Notes: generated by a model from the sequence alone, not told the origin. Counted from the first letter of the stretch, positions 26,312-34,934 are shown. The stretch is 64,000 nt of DNA from Methylobacterium sp. Leaf91 (GCF_001422815.1 NZ_LMMP01000045.1:227765-291764), one strand, 5' to 3'. Program-made: numbers and translations.

Positions 26312-27277
26312 GTGGCCGTCTATACCGAGGTCTCCGACGAGGCGCTGACCGCCTTCCTCTCCGAATACGAGATCGGCACGCTCCTGTCCTACAAGGGCAT
26401 CGCCGAGGGCGTCGAGAACACCAACTTCTTCCTGCACACCACGGCGGGCTCCTACATTCTCACCCTCTACGAGAAGAGGGTGAATGCCGGCGACCTGCCG
26501 TTCTTCCTCAACCTCATGCAGCACCTCGCCGCGCGCGGCCTCGCCTGCCCGCAGCCGATCGCGCGGCGCGACGGCGTGGCGCTGGGCACGCTCTGCGGTC
26601 GTCCGGCGGTGATCGTGAGCTTCCTGGAGGGCGTGTCGGTCAAACGGCCGACCCCCGACCATTGTCGGGCGCTGGGCGTCGCCCTCGCGGGGCTGCATCG
26701 CGCCGGCAGCGATTTCGGCATGACCCGCGCCAACAACCTCTCCGTCGAGGCATGGCAGCCGCTGTTCGAGACCGCCGGCCCCGCCGCCGACAGCGTGTCC
26801 GAGGGACTGACCGAGCGCGTGCGCGGCGATCTCGCGGTGCTCCAGGCCGGCTGGCCGCGCGGCCTGCCCTCCGGCGTGATCCATGCCGACCTGTTCACCG
26901 ACAACGTGTTCTTCATCGGCGACGACCTGTCGGGTCTGATCGACTTCTATTTCGCCTGTACCGACGCCTTCGCCTACGACCTCGCCATCTGCCTCAATGC
27001 CTGGTGCTTCGAGGCGGACGGCACGTTCTTCCCCGAGAAGGGCGAGGCGATGATCGCCGGCTACCAATCCGTGCGTCGTCTGCAGGACGACGAGGTCGTG
27101 GCGCTGCCGATCCTGTGTCGGGGCGCGGCCCTGCGCTTCATGCTGACCCGCCTGGTCGACTGGCTCAACGTGCCCCCCGGCGCCCTGGTCCAGCCGAAGG
27201 ACCCGCTGGAATACGACCGCCGGCTGGTGTTCCACCGCGCGGCGACGCAGGCGCGGGATTACGGCTGGCGCGAATAG
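26312..27277 (+). CDS. thrB: Homoserine kinase (type II, APH-like)
   Basis: A 321-residue kinase of the alphaproteobacterial ThrB type, which has the aminoglycoside-phosphotransferase fold rather than the GHMP fold. It phosphorylates homoserine for threonine synthesis. Visible are GIAEGVENTNFFL (nucleotide loop region), the catalytic loop VIHADLFTDNVFF and the metal-binding GLIDFYFACTD. The start is GTG (valine reading as Met before AVYTEVSDEAL). It lies ~80 bases after ispH on the same strand. Confidence 0.94.
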   Translation: MAVYTEVSDEALTAFLSEYEIGTLLSYKGIAEGVENTNFFLHTTAGSYILTLYEKRVNAGDLPFFLNLMQHLAARGLACPQPIARRDGVALGTLCGRPAVIVSFLEGVSVKRPTPDHCRALGVALAGLHRAGSDFGMTRANNLSVEAWQPLFETAGPAADSVSEGLTERVRGDLAVLQAGWPRGLPSGVIHADLFTDNVFFIGDDLSGLIDFYFACTDAFAYDLAICLNAWCFEADGTFFPEKGEAMIAGYQSVRRLQDDEVVALPILCRGAALRFMLTRLVDWLNVPPGALVQPKDPLEYDRRLVFHRAATQARDYGWRE

Positions 27278-27297
27278 CGGCCACGCAGAGGTCGGGG

Positions 27298-27331
27298 CCA
27301 AGAAAAAGCCCCGGCCGTTTCCGGCCGGGGC
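27298..27331 (-). terminator. Intrinsic terminator of the aldehyde dehydrogenase gene
   Basis: On the minus strand the perfect 9-bp stem GCCCCGGCC/GGCCGGGGC with a 6-base loop is followed by CTTTTTCTT, a standard rho-independent terminator. It lies just past the aldehyde dehydrogenase stop and may also separate the convergent thrB transcript. Confidence 0.85.
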
Positions 27332-27354
27332 AAGGTGGTCTCGTACCTTGAGGC

Positions 27355-28875
27355 CTAGAAGAAGCCGAGCTTCTTGGCCGAGTAGCTGACCAGCATGTTC
27401 TTGGTCTGCTGGTAATGGTCGAGCATCATCTTGTGGTTCTCACGGCCGATGCCGGACTGCTTGTAGCCGCCGAAGGCCGCATGGGCCGGATAGGCGTGGT
27501 AGCAATTGGTCCAGACGCGGCCGGCCTGGATGGCGCGGCCGAAGCGGTAGGCGCGGGTTCCGTCGCGGGTCCAGACGCCGGCGCCGAGGCCGTAGAGCGT
27601 ATCGTTGGCGATGGAGAGCGCGTCGGCATCGTCCTTGAAGGTCGTCACCGAGAGGACGGGGCCGAAGATTTCCTCCTGGAAGATGCGCATCTTGTTGTGG
27701 CCCTGGAACACGGTGGGCTTCACGTAGAAGCCTTCCGCCAGGTCGCCTTCGAGGGTGTTGCGCTCGCCGCCGGTGAGGACCTTGGCGCCTTCCTGCTTGC
27801 CGATGTCGATGTAGCTCAGGATCTTCTCGAGCTGCTCGCCCGAAGCCTGGGCGCCGATCATCGTGGTCGGGTCGAGGGGCGAGCCCTGGACGATGGCCTC
27901 GACGCGCTTGATCGCCCGTTCCATGAAGCGGTCGTAGATCGATTCGTGCACCAGCGCGCGGCTTGGGCAGGTGCAGACCTCGCCCTGGTTGAGGGCGAAC
28001 ATGGTGAAGCCTTCGAGGGCCTTGTCGAAGAAGTCGTCATCCTCGTTGGCCACATCGGCGAAGAAGATGTTCGGCGACTTGCCGCCGAGTTCCAGCGTCA
28101 CCGGGATGAGGTTCTGCGAGGCGTATTGCATGATCAGGCGGCCCGTCGTCGTCTCGCCGGTGAAGGCGATCTTGGCGATGCGGGGCGAGGAGGCGAGCGG
28201 CTTGCCGCATTCCAGGCCGAAGCCGTTGACGATGTTGAGGGTGCCCGGCGGCAGCAGGTCGGCGATGAGCTCGGCGACCACGAGGATCGAGGCCGGGGTC
28301 TGCTCGGCGGGCTTGAGCACCACGCAATTGCCGGCGGCGAGCGCGGGCGCCAGCTTCCACACCGCCATCAGGATGGGGAAATTCCACGGGATGATCTGGC
28401 CGACGACGCCGAGCGGCTCGTGGAAATGGTAAGCGACGGTGTCGTGGTCGATCTCGGAGATCGAGCCTTCCTGGGCACGGACGCAGCCGGCGAAGTAGCG
28501 GAAATGGTCGATGGCCAGCGGGATGTCGGCGTTGGTCGTCTCGCGGATCGGCTTGCCGTTGTCCCAGGTCTCGGCGAGGGCGATCAGGTCGAGATTCTCC
28601 TCCATCCGGTCGGCGATGCGGTTGAGGATGAGGGCGCGCTCGCCCGGCGAGGTGCGGCCCCAGGCCTCCTTGGCGGCATGGGCCGCATCGAGGGCCTTCT
28701 CCACGTCCTGCGCGTCCGAACGGGCGACCTCGCAGATGACGCGGCCGGTGACCGGTGAGGTGTTCTCGAAATACCGGCCGGCGACGGGGGCGACCCACTG
28801 GCCGCCGATGAAGTTCTCGTAACGGGCCGAGAACGGCGCCTTGGTACCTGACGACAGGAATTCTGGCTTGTTCAT
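27355..28875 (-). CDS. NAD-dependent aldehyde dehydrogenase, ExaC/AldB-like
   Basis: A 506-residue soluble enzyme oxidising aldehydes to acids. It shows the cofactor loop FTGETTTGR, the general base in LELGGKSPN, and the catalytic cysteine in NQGEVCTCPSR, where the double cysteine is typical of the acetaldehyde/ethanol-inducible group (ExaC, AcoD). The WTNCYHAYPAHAAFGGYKQSG end is also characteristic. A GGAGGAAA site precedes the ATG. It is monocistronic with its own terminator. A role in alcohol or C2 metabolism is inferred. Confidence 0.92.
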   Translation of the reverse strand: MNKPEFLSSGTKAPFSARYENFIGGQWVAPVAGRYFENTSPVTGRVICEVARSDAQDVEKALDAAHAAKEAWGRTSPGERALILNRIADRMEENLDLIALAETWDNGKPIRETTNADIPLAIDHFRYFAGCVRAQEGSISEIDHDTVAYHFHEPLGVVGQIIPWNFPILMAVWKLAPALAAGNCVVLKPAEQTPASILVVAELIADLLPPGTLNIVNGFGLECGKPLASSPRIAKIAFTGETTTGRLIMQYASQNLIPVTLELGGKSPNIFFADVANEDDDFFDKALEGFTMFALNQGEVCTCPSRALVHESIYDRFMERAIKRVEAIVQGSPLDPTTMIGAQASGEQLEKILSYIDIGKQEGAKVLTGGERNTLEGDLAEGFYVKPTVFQGHNKMRIFQEEIFGPVLSVTTFKDDADALSIANDTLYGLGAGVWTRDGTRAYRFGRAIQAGRVWTNCYHAYPAHAAFGGYKQSGIGRENHKMMLDHYQQTKNMLVSYSAKKLGFF

Positions 28876-29354
28876 GTGCGTTTCCTCCGTGTTGTTCTTG
28901 TGTGCGCCAGCAGAAGCCGGGCGGATTGCCAAATCAAGATAGACTTTTGGCCTAACCGGCTCGGATCGACGGCATCGAGCGGGTCGGCGCGTGGTCCCGC
29001 TTCTGTGGCGGGGAGCTACGCGCTGAGGCAGTCTAGCCCCTCTGCGGCGGTCTGGCGATGCCGTGGGCGGGCGCGGAGACCTTCGAACTCGGGTCGATAG
29101 GGTTCGGCATGACAATGAGCGGGACGTCCCGTCATCCCGGGGCCGCGTAGCGGAGCCCGGCATCCAGATCCGCCACGAGTCTCTACGACGGCTCGATCGG
29201 GCGACCGACCCAGCGACGATGCTGGCATCCGTAGCGGTTCTGGATTCCGGGCTCGCCTTCGGCGACCCGGAATGACGGTCAGGGTGTCGGAACCGGCGTG
29301 AAAGTCCCCACAAACCGGACGGTATCAACCCGAGTTTGGGGTCAGGGAAGACAT
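28876..29354. other. Intergenic region with a repeat
   Basis: The 5' region of the aldehyde dehydrogenase gene and the flank of the serine hydrolase gene. AT-richer sequence near 28930-28960 may hold the promoter. The right half carries a long palindromic repeat (listed separately). No gene is seen. Confidence 0.5.
29131..29275. repeat. Long palindromic repeat, GTCAT/ATGAC type
   Basis: A 145-bp element with left arm GTCATCCCGGGGCCGCGTAG, then CGGAGCCCGGCATCCAGAtCC. The right arm is TTCTGGATTCCGGGCTCGCC, then TTCGGCGACCCGGAATGAC. It can form an imperfect cruciform. The sequence differs from the five-copy family in this window but the layout is similar. Confidence 0.8.
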
Positions 29355-30794
29355 TTACCGTCCCGACGGCAGCCGGGTGAAGCGGCGTGCGGTGATCCGC
29401 CGGGCGATGGCCCGATCGATCCTGGGGCCGGCCCGTTCGATGCCGTCGCGGTGGATCATCACGCCCGTGGCGCGTCCGTCAGGTTCGATGTCGAAAGCCA
29501 CGCGGATCGCGCCGTTATCCGCCGCGAAGGCCCTGTCGCTCTCGGCGACGAGGGTGATGCGGGACTCGGCCGATCCCTGACCGACCGCCTGTGCCGTGAG
29601 ACGGTCGCCGTCGCGGGTGACGCCTAGGACCGAGCGCGGGCCCGTCCGGTAGAAGCCGACATAGCGGTCGAGAACGGTCGGTCCGACGCTGATTTCGGTC
29701 TGCGCCGGCTCGCCCAGATAGAGGGCCGCGAGTTGTCGCGAGAGGGCCTGGGCCGGCACGATCTCGGAATTGCCGAGCACCACGATGGTGAGGCCGAGAT
29801 CGGGATAGGAATCCTTGATCGCGCTGAACCCGCTGATGAACCCGCCATGCGACCACAGGCGCTGCCCGTAGGCGGTGCCGATATACAAACCGAGGCCGTA
29901 GCCGTGGCCGTAATCCGTCACCATGGCCCGGCGCGACGCCTCCGACAGGACGGGGCCGGAGAACAGCGCCCTGTCCCAGGCGACGAGGTCGTCGAGGGTC
30001 GAGGCCAGCATGCCGGCACCCGACGGGGCGCTGGCGGCCAGCGGCAGGGCGTGGCGCCATTCGCCCGAGACGCGGCGGTAGCCGGCGGCACGCCGGGGGA
30101 GGATGGCGCCGGGATCGGCGTCCCGGGTCGAGGCCAATCCGGCCGGCGCCAGGATTGCGTCGTCGAGATAGCGCGCAAAACTCTGGCCGGTGATCTGCTC
30201 GATCAAGCCGGCGAGGAGGATGTAGCCGGTATTGCTGTATTCGTGGCCGCTCCCCGGCGGGAACAGCAGGTCCTCGCGGTAGAGGAGGGCCACCGTCTCC
30301 ATCGGCGAGCGCTCGATCCGCCCGAGTTGCGTCGCGTAGCCCGGCAGGGCGGTGACGTTGGGCAGGCCGGAACTGTGGTTGAGCAGCATCCGGATCGTCA
30401 TCGCAGCCCAGGCCGGCGGCAGTTCCGGCAGGTAGCGGATGGCGGGATCGTCGAGGGAGAGGGAACCGGCCTCGGCGAGTTTCAGGATCGCCGCCGCGGT
30501 GAACTGCTTCGTGATGGAGCCGATGCGGAACACCGTGTCCGGCGTGTTGGGAATCGCCCATTCGCGGTCGGCCATGCCGTAGGCGTGGCGGAACAGAGGG
30601 ATGCCGTCCCGCGCCACGATGACGGCACCCGAGAAGACGCCGCCATCCGCATGGGATTCCATCAAAGCGGCGGCCTTGCGTGAGAACGCCTCCGTTTCGC
30701 CGCCGATGGCCGCGCCGGGAGCACGCTCCTGCGCGGTCGCCGCGCCGAGCAGCAGCAACAGGGCGCAAGCGCCGACGAGAAAGCGTGAGAGCAT
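29355..30794 (-). CDS. Serine hydrolase, class C beta-lactamase family
   Basis: A 479-residue exported protein with a signal peptide (about 1-22). The beta-lactamase/transpeptidase-like domain has the nucleophile Ser93 in SITK, the YxN motif as YSN in HEYSNTGY, and the HGG triad element in SHGGFISGF. A C-terminal ~110-residue beta domain follows (DRYVGFYRTGP). Such proteins are D-aminopeptidases, esterases or DD-peptidases rather than true lactamases. Substrate unknown. It is divergent from a secreted Ala-rich protein. Confidence 0.88.
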   Translation of the reverse strand: MLSRFLVGACALLLLLGAATAQERAPGAAIGGETEAFSRKAAALMESHADGGVFSGAVIVARDGIPLFRHAYGMADREWAIPNTPDTVFRIGSITKQFTAAAILKLAEAGSLSLDDPAIRYLPELPPAWAAMTIRMLLNHSSGLPNVTALPGYATQLGRIERSPMETVALLYREDLLFPPGSGHEYSNTGYILLAGLIEQITGQSFARYLDDAILAPAGLASTRDADPGAILPRRAAGYRRVSGEWRHALPLAASAPSGAGMLASTLDDLVAWDRALFSGPVLSEASRRAMVTDYGHGYGLGLYIGTAYGQRLWSHGGFISGFSAIKDSYPDLGLTIVVLGNSEIVPAQALSRQLAALYLGEPAQTEISVGPTVLDRYVGFYRTGPRSVLGVTRDGDRLTAQAVGQGSAESRITLVAESDRAFAADNGAIRVAFDIEPDGRATGVMIHRDGIERAGPRIDRAIARRITARRFTRLPSGR

Positions 30795-31053
30795 AGGGCG
30801 CGGTGATCCGTCGGCTGCAATCCTGCCAAGGTTGCGCGGGAATGTGGCGTGGTTGCGCGGGAGCGCCACCTTCGGTCGACATCGCCGTCATTCCCGCGAA
30901 ACCGTGATCGGCCTCGGCGCCGAGATCACTGTTTCGCCCCGAAGCTCGGCAACATGGCCCGCCTTCGTGCCAACGGACGAAGCCATCCGTCACGGTCGGA
31001 CCCGCTCCGCCGATGACGGCCCTTCCCCAACCATGCAACAGGAAGAGACATCC

Positions 31054-31647
31054 ATGAGCCGCACCACTCGCGCCCTGCTGGCAGCGTCCCTCGCCTTCGG
31101 TACCTCCGCCCTGGTCTCGCAGGTCAGCTTCGCCCAGGCGCCGCAGAAGGCGCCGGCACCCGCCAAAGCCGCCCCAGCCCCCGCCGCTCCCGCTCAGGCC
31201 CCCGAGGCTGAGGAGCAGAAGGAGGTCGCCCTGACCCAGGCGCTGATCGACGGCCTCGTGGCCGCGCAGCCCGAACTGGCGAAACTCCCTGGCGGCAACG
31301 CGGACAAGCCTGATCCGAAGGTTCAGGCCCAGGCCGTGGCGATCGCGAAGAAGAACGGCTTTGCCAGCGTCGACGACCTGCAGGACGCGGCCGACAGCGT
31401 CGAGGCGGTGCTGGAAGGCATCGACCCCGAGACGAAGACCTATGTCGGCGTCGTGCCACTGCTGAAGAAGCAGCTTACCGCCGTCGAGGCCGACAAGAAG
31501 ATGAAGCCGAAGGACAAGGCCGCCGCGCTGAAGGACATCAACGAGGCGATCGCCGCCGGTGAGCCGAAGAAGCCGTCCGACGGCAACATCGCCCTCGTCA
31601 CCCAGAACATCGACAAGCTCGGTCAGGTGGCGGGCGGCAGCCAGTAA
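31054..31647 (+). CDS. Exported Ala/Pro-rich hypothetical protein
   Basis: A 197-residue protein. The signal peptide ends near SQVSFAQA, and a low-complexity Ala/Pro linker (about 29-55) precedes a helical domain rich in Lys/Asp with AVAIAKKNGFASVDDLQDAA and KKQLTAVEADKKMKPKDKAA. No named family is recognised, though it looks like a small periplasmic helical protein. GGAAGAG precedes the ATG. A start seven codons earlier is possible. It is divergent from the serine hydrolase. Confidence 0.75.
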   Translation: MSRTTRALLAASLAFGTSALVSQVSFAQAPQKAPAPAKAAPAPAAPAQAPEAEEQKEVALTQALIDGLVAAQPELAKLPGGNADKPDPKVQAQAVAIAKKNGFASVDDLQDAADSVEAVLEGIDPETKTYVGVVPLLKKQLTAVEADKKMKPKDKAAALKDINEAIAAGEPKKPSDGNIALVTQNIDKLGQVAGGSQ

Positions 31648-31796
31648 CGCCACTCGGCATGGCGGGCGACGATGCCGGGCAACCGGGATGCGATCGGGTG
31701 ACCATCGTCGCCGCCGGTACGGAGCCTCGTCTCGAACGCGCATCCCAGCGAAGGGGCGCGCAACCGAAGGTCCGGCCGCGCACTTTCCACCATGAT

Positions 31797-31820
31797 ATCG
31801 CCGGCCCGGGAGCCGGCGAT
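31797..31820 (+). promoter_or_regulatory. Hairpin in the MFS exporter leader
   Basis: A perfect 9-bp inverted repeat ATCGCCGGC-6-GCCGGCGAT ends 20 bases before the GTG start of the exporter. It could be an operator or an RNA hairpin that affects initiation. No matching repressor gene is adjacent. Confidence 0.35.
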
Positions 31821-31840
31821 CGCAAAGAGGCTCAAGACGA

Positions 31841-33133
31841 GTGACTGTACCCTCGAGGCCGGTTCCGCCGGGCGATCAGCCGGGATCGGTACGGGCTCTT
31901 CCGCCCGTCGGACCGGTCTGGAACGGTCCGGGCTTCGGCGAATTCGTCGGCATCGTCGCCCTGATGATGGCGGTGACCGCCATCTCCATCGACAACCTGC
32001 TGCCGGCCTTTCCGGCGATCCAGGCGCGGTTCTCGGTCGCCGATCCGAATGCGCTGCAGCTTCTCGTCTATGTCTACATGATCGGGTTCGGCGTGGCCCA
32101 GATCGTCTACGGGCCGGTCTCGGATGCGCTGGGGCGCCGGCGGGTGCTGCTCGGTAGCCTTGCGGTCTACGGGGCGGGTACGGGCCTCGCCATGGTCGCG
32201 CCGTCCTTCGAATGGCTGCTGGCCGCCCGCGTCATCCAGGGGATCGGGGCGGCGGGTGGGCGCGTCCTCTCCACCGCCATCGTTCGCGACCGTTATTCGG
32301 GGCGCGAAATGGCCAGCGTCATGTCGCTGATCATGATGGTGTTTCTCATCGTGCCGATGATCGCGCCCGCCATCGGCGGGGCGATGCTGCTGCTCGGCTC
32401 CTGGCACTATGTCTTCGTGTCCATGCTGGCCCTGGCCGGCATCCTCACCCTCTGGTTCTCCTGGCGCATGCCGGAGACGCTGCACCCGGAATACCGGCGT
32501 CCGCTCTCGTTGCGCTCCATCGGTCAGGCGGTCTCCCTGACCTTCCGCACCCGCGTGGCGGTCGGCTACGCCACCGCCCTCGGGCTGCTGACCGGCTGTA
32601 TCATGGGCTATGTCGGCTCGGCCCAGCAGGTCTTCGATACCGGGCTCTACCAGCTCGGCGCGCTGTTTCCGCTCGCCTTCGCCCTCGTGGCCGGGGCCAT
32701 GGGGGCGGCGACCCTCGTCAATGCCCGCCTGGTGCGGCGGCTCGGGATGCGGCCGCTCTCGCATGTGGGCCTCACCCTGTTCGTGGCGGTGGCGCTGGCC
32801 CAGGTCGCAATCGGGCTCGCCTATGCCGGGCATCCGCCGCTGTGGCTGTTCCTGACGGTGCTCGCCTGCAACCAGTTCATGATCAGCTTCGCCATGCCGA
32901 ACTTCAACGCGCTGGCCCTGCAGCCCCTCGGCGAGATCGCCGGCACGGCCTCGTCCTTCCTCGGTTTCTACACGACGATCCTCGGCGCTTTCTGCGGCTT
33001 CGTCATCGGCCAGGCCTTCGACGGCACCGTGCTTCCCCTCGGCATCGGCTATGCCGGACTCGGTGGCTCGGCGCTTCTCGTCGTCGCCTGGACCGAGCGC
33101 GGGCGGTTGTTCCGGGGTGGGGTGTCGGGGTGA
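31841..33133 (+). CDS. MFS multidrug exporter, Bcr/CflA family
   Basis: A 430-residue inner-membrane H+ antiporter with 12 predicted helices. The MFS loop motif is GPVSDALGRRRVLL and motif C-like residues follow in MIAPAIGGAML. The N-terminal ~35 residues are Pro-rich and cytoplasmic. Bcr/CflA exporters handle bicyclomycin, sulphonamides, chloramphenicol or dipeptides; the substrate here is unknown. The start is GTG, and an inverted repeat lies just upstream. It is monocistronic. Confidence 0.88.
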   Translation: MTVPSRPVPPGDQPGSVRALPPVGPVWNGPGFGEFVGIVALMMAVTAISIDNLLPAFPAIQARFSVADPNALQLLVYVYMIGFGVAQIVYGPVSDALGRRRVLLGSLAVYGAGTGLAMVAPSFEWLLAARVIQGIGAAGGRVLSTAIVRDRYSGREMASVMSLIMMVFLIVPMIAPAIGGAMLLLGSWHYVFVSMLALAGILTLWFSWRMPETLHPEYRRPLSLRSIGQAVSLTFRTRVAVGYATALGLLTGCIMGYVGSAQQVFDTGLYQLGALFPLAFALVAGAMGAATLVNARLVRRLGMRPLSHVGLTLFVAVALAQVAIGLAYAGHPPLWLFLTVLACNQFMISFAMPNFNALALQPLGEIAGTASSFLGFYTTILGAFCGFVIGQAFDGTVLPLGIGYAGLGGSALLVVAWTERGRLFRGGVSG

Positions 33134-33214
33134 GGAACGCACCGGTTCGACGGCGACCATAAGTTGAACTTCGAGTCTGCCACGCTTATCGTTGATGGAA
33201 AAGCGGGCGATCCG

Positions 33215-33451
33215 ATGAAGCCATCTCTGATCGAGCAGACGAAGCTGCTCGCCAACGCGTTGGACCGGGCCTCGACGGCGTGCTTCACGGTCGGGATCGC
33301 CACGCCGGTCGCGGGCTTCCTGTACAATGTAGGAAATTTTCGAGCCCTGTCTGGGCCGTTCGAGATGATCGGCGGCGTCCTCGTTTAGATTCTCGGCGCC
33401 GGAGGCCTACATCTGGCTGCACGCCGTGTCCTGAAAGGGCTCGATCAATGA
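33215..33451 (+). pseudogene. Small membrane-protein gene interrupted by an in-frame stop
   Basis: From the ATG the frame encodes MKPSLIEQTKLLANALDRAS and a hydrophobic segment to GGVLV, then hits TAG at 33386-33388. Reading through, it continues ILGAGGLHLAARRVLKGLDQ and ends with a TGA that overlaps the next gene start as ATGA. A single change (for example TGG to TAG, Trp to stop) explains this. The intact product would have 78 residues and probably two membrane helices. The 57-residue truncated product could still be made. The family is not named. Confidence 0.65.
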
Positions 33452-33573
33452 GCACCTCCTACGCGATCGCCTTCGTCTTCACGCCGTTACTCGCCGTCGG
33501 CGTCGGCTGGCTCGCAGTTCTGCTGCATGAGCGCTCGCTGGCGAAGGCGGAGCGTCGCTCCCCGGGCGAGTGA
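33448..33573 (+). CDS. Small single-helix membrane protein
   Basis: A 41-residue protein with one hydrophobic helix (about 5-27, IAFVFTPLLAVGVGWLAVLL) and a charged tail KAERRSPGE. Its ATG overlaps the TGA of the interrupted upstream gene, so it was translationally coupled to it, and the upstream nonsense codon may reduce its expression. The last codons and downstream DNA are duplicated 750 bp away beyond the parDE genes. No family recognised. Confidence 0.55.
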   Translation: MSTSYAIAFVFTPLLAVGVGWLAVLLHERSLAKAERRSPGE

Positions 33574-33614
33574 GCGCCGGCTCCAAGCTTTAACGCCGTC
33601 TTCAGCCGGTTTCG
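33559..33614 (+). repeat. 56-bp imperfect direct repeat, copy A
   Basis: Covers the 3' end of the small membrane gene (TCCCCGGGCGAGTGAGC) and, 14 bases on, TTAACGCCGTCTTCAGCCGG plus TTTCG. The same two blocks at the same spacing recur after parE. Matches are 14 of 17 and 23 of 25. Confidence 0.75.
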
Positions 33615-33731
33615 TCGGGGGGAGCGGCGCGTCGGCGAAATGTCCTTCGCCACATAGGGGATACCTGATAGCGATGATCGGGCGATGACCGGTCCTAGAC
33701 CATGACCTCCGGTAGACAGGGAGCGGCGGCG

Positions 33732-33995
33732 ATGCCGACAAGTGCCGACCTCGGCCCCAGGATCGAGAGCTACGTTTCAACACTCGTGGAGAACGGGCGC
33801 TTCCAATCCCGTAGCGACGTGTTGCGCGAGGGCGTGCGCCTCTTGGAGGAGCGGGAGAATCGACTGGCGGCGCTCGACGCTGCCATCGAGCGCGGACTTG
33901 CCGATGCCGATGAAGGCCGGCTCAACCCGGCAAGCGAAGTCGCCGCGCGTCTGGCGACACGGTACGGCAACCGGTCGACCGTCGCCGAGGCATGA
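33732..33995 (+). CDS. parD: ParD-type antitoxin
   Basis: An 87-residue ribbon-helix-helix protein: LGPRIESYVSTLVENGRFQS forms the strand-helix and SRSDVLREGVRLLEERE the second helix. The tail wraps the toxin. It should repress its own promoter together with ParE. The ATG MPTSADLG follows GGAGCGGCGGCG. It overlaps the toxin gene by ATGA. The pair lies between two 56-bp direct repeats, so it may be a mobile or recently inserted module. Confidence 0.88.
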   Translation: MPTSADLGPRIESYVSTLVENGRFQSRSDVLREGVRLLEERENRLAALDAAIERGLADADEGRLNPASEVAARLATRYGNRSTVAEA

Positions 33996-34291
33996 TCGTC
34001 GTCTTCGCCGAAACCGCCGAAGCGGATCTGGAACGGATCGGCGATTACATTTCCAGCGACAATCCGGCTCGCGCCGCCGCTTTCGTCCAGGCGTTGATCG
34101 CCTGTTGCGAACGTCTGGCCGATGCGCCTCTCGGTTTCCCTCTTGTGCGGCGATACGAGCGCAGGGGCATCCGGGTCCGGACGTACGGAAACTATCTCAT
34201 CTTCTATCGTGTCGGTGCCGCGACGATCGACATCGTCCACATCCTGCATGGCGCCCAGGATTACGGGCCGATCTTGTTCCCCTCTCCATAG
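33992..34291 (+). CDS. parE: ParE/RelE-superfamily toxin
   Basis: A 99-residue toxin of the ParE type. It has the N-terminal FAETAEADLERIGDYI helix, the central LADAPLGFPLVRRYERRGIR and the strand YGNYLIFYRVGAATIDIVHILHG. ParE toxins poison DNA gyrase; relatives cut mRNA, and sequence alone does not decide this. The start overlaps the antitoxin stop (ATGA), the usual coupling. The gene looks intact. Confidence 0.88.
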   Translation: MIVVFAETAEADLERIGDYISSDNPARAAAFVQALIACCERLADAPLGFPLVRRYERRGIRVRTYGNYLIFYRVGAATIDIVHILHGAQDYGPILFPSP

Positions 34292-34311
34292 CCATGTCCG
34301 ATTCGCCTGTT

Positions 34312-34367
34312 TCCCCAGGTGAATGAGCCCGGTTGACACCCCTTAACGCTGTCTTCAGCCGGTCTCG
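34312..34367 (+). repeat. 56-bp imperfect direct repeat, copy B
   Basis: TCCCCAGGTGAATGAGC then, after 14 bases, TTAACGCTGTCTTCAGCCGG and TCTCG. It retains a remnant of the SPGE-stop ending of the small membrane gene. It also contains a TTGACA (34333-34338) that could serve the downstream DoxX gene. Confidence 0.75.
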
Positions 34368-34385
34368 CGCATTCTCCCGATCTCG

Positions 34386-34934
34386 ATGGGTCAGGGACGG
34401 AGTTCGCGCGTGTTCGGTCGGAGCCAGGACGGAATCCTCCTTGCGTCGCGCCTGTTGCTGGCGGCGGCGCTGCTGCCCACCGGCATCGCGCGTGCGCTCA
34501 ACGTCTCGGGCTTCGCGCTGGCGCTGGCCGGGGCCGGAATGCCGTCTCCCAACGCCGTCGCCACGGCGGCCGTGGTGGTCCAGGTCTTCGGGCCGTTGGC
34601 GCTGATCCTCGGCGTCCTGCCGCGTATCACCGGTTTCGCCCTGGCGGGGTTCGCCGTCGCGATGGCGGTGCTGCTGCACGGGTTCTGGGCCTATTCCGGC
34701 GCGGCGGCGTTGACCGAGCGCACCCTGTTCCTCGCCGATCTCGGCCTCGCCGGCGGCTTCCTCATCTACGCCCTCACCGGTCCGGGGGCTTGGAGCTGGC
34801 AGGGGTGGCGCCAATCCAGCCGCGAGGCCCCCGTGCGCGCGCCTGCCCGGCCGCAATCCGCCAACGCCAATGCGAAATCCGCGAAGGGACCGAAGCGCAG
34901 CCCCGCCCGGCCGTCGAGCCGCGCGGCGGCTTAA
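34386..34934 (+). CDS. DoxX-family membrane protein
   Basis: A 182-residue inner-membrane protein with four hydrophobic helices in the DoxX layout (LLLAAALLPTGIARAL, VVQVFGPLALILGVL, AVLLHGFWAYSG, LADLGLAGGFLIYAL). A ~50-residue basic Ala/Pro tail follows. DoxX relatives are linked to quinone-coupled oxidation or thiosulphate stress, but none of that is shown here. Its stop codon overlaps that of the convergent MFS gene by 4 bases. Confidence 0.75.
   Translation: MGQGRSSRVFGRSQDGILLASRLLLAAALLPTGIARALNVSGFALALAGAGMPSPNAVATAAVVVQVFGPLALILGVLPRITGFALAGFAVAMAVLLHGFWAYSGAAALTERTLFLADLGLAGGFLIYALTGPGAWSWQGWRQSSREAPVRAPARPQSANANAKSAKGPKRSPARPSSRAAA

Noticed and set aside
34333..34361. A TTGACA box as the promoter of the DoxX gene
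   Set aside because: No acceptable -10 hexamer lies 16-18 bases on; it was kept only as a remark in the repeat entry.
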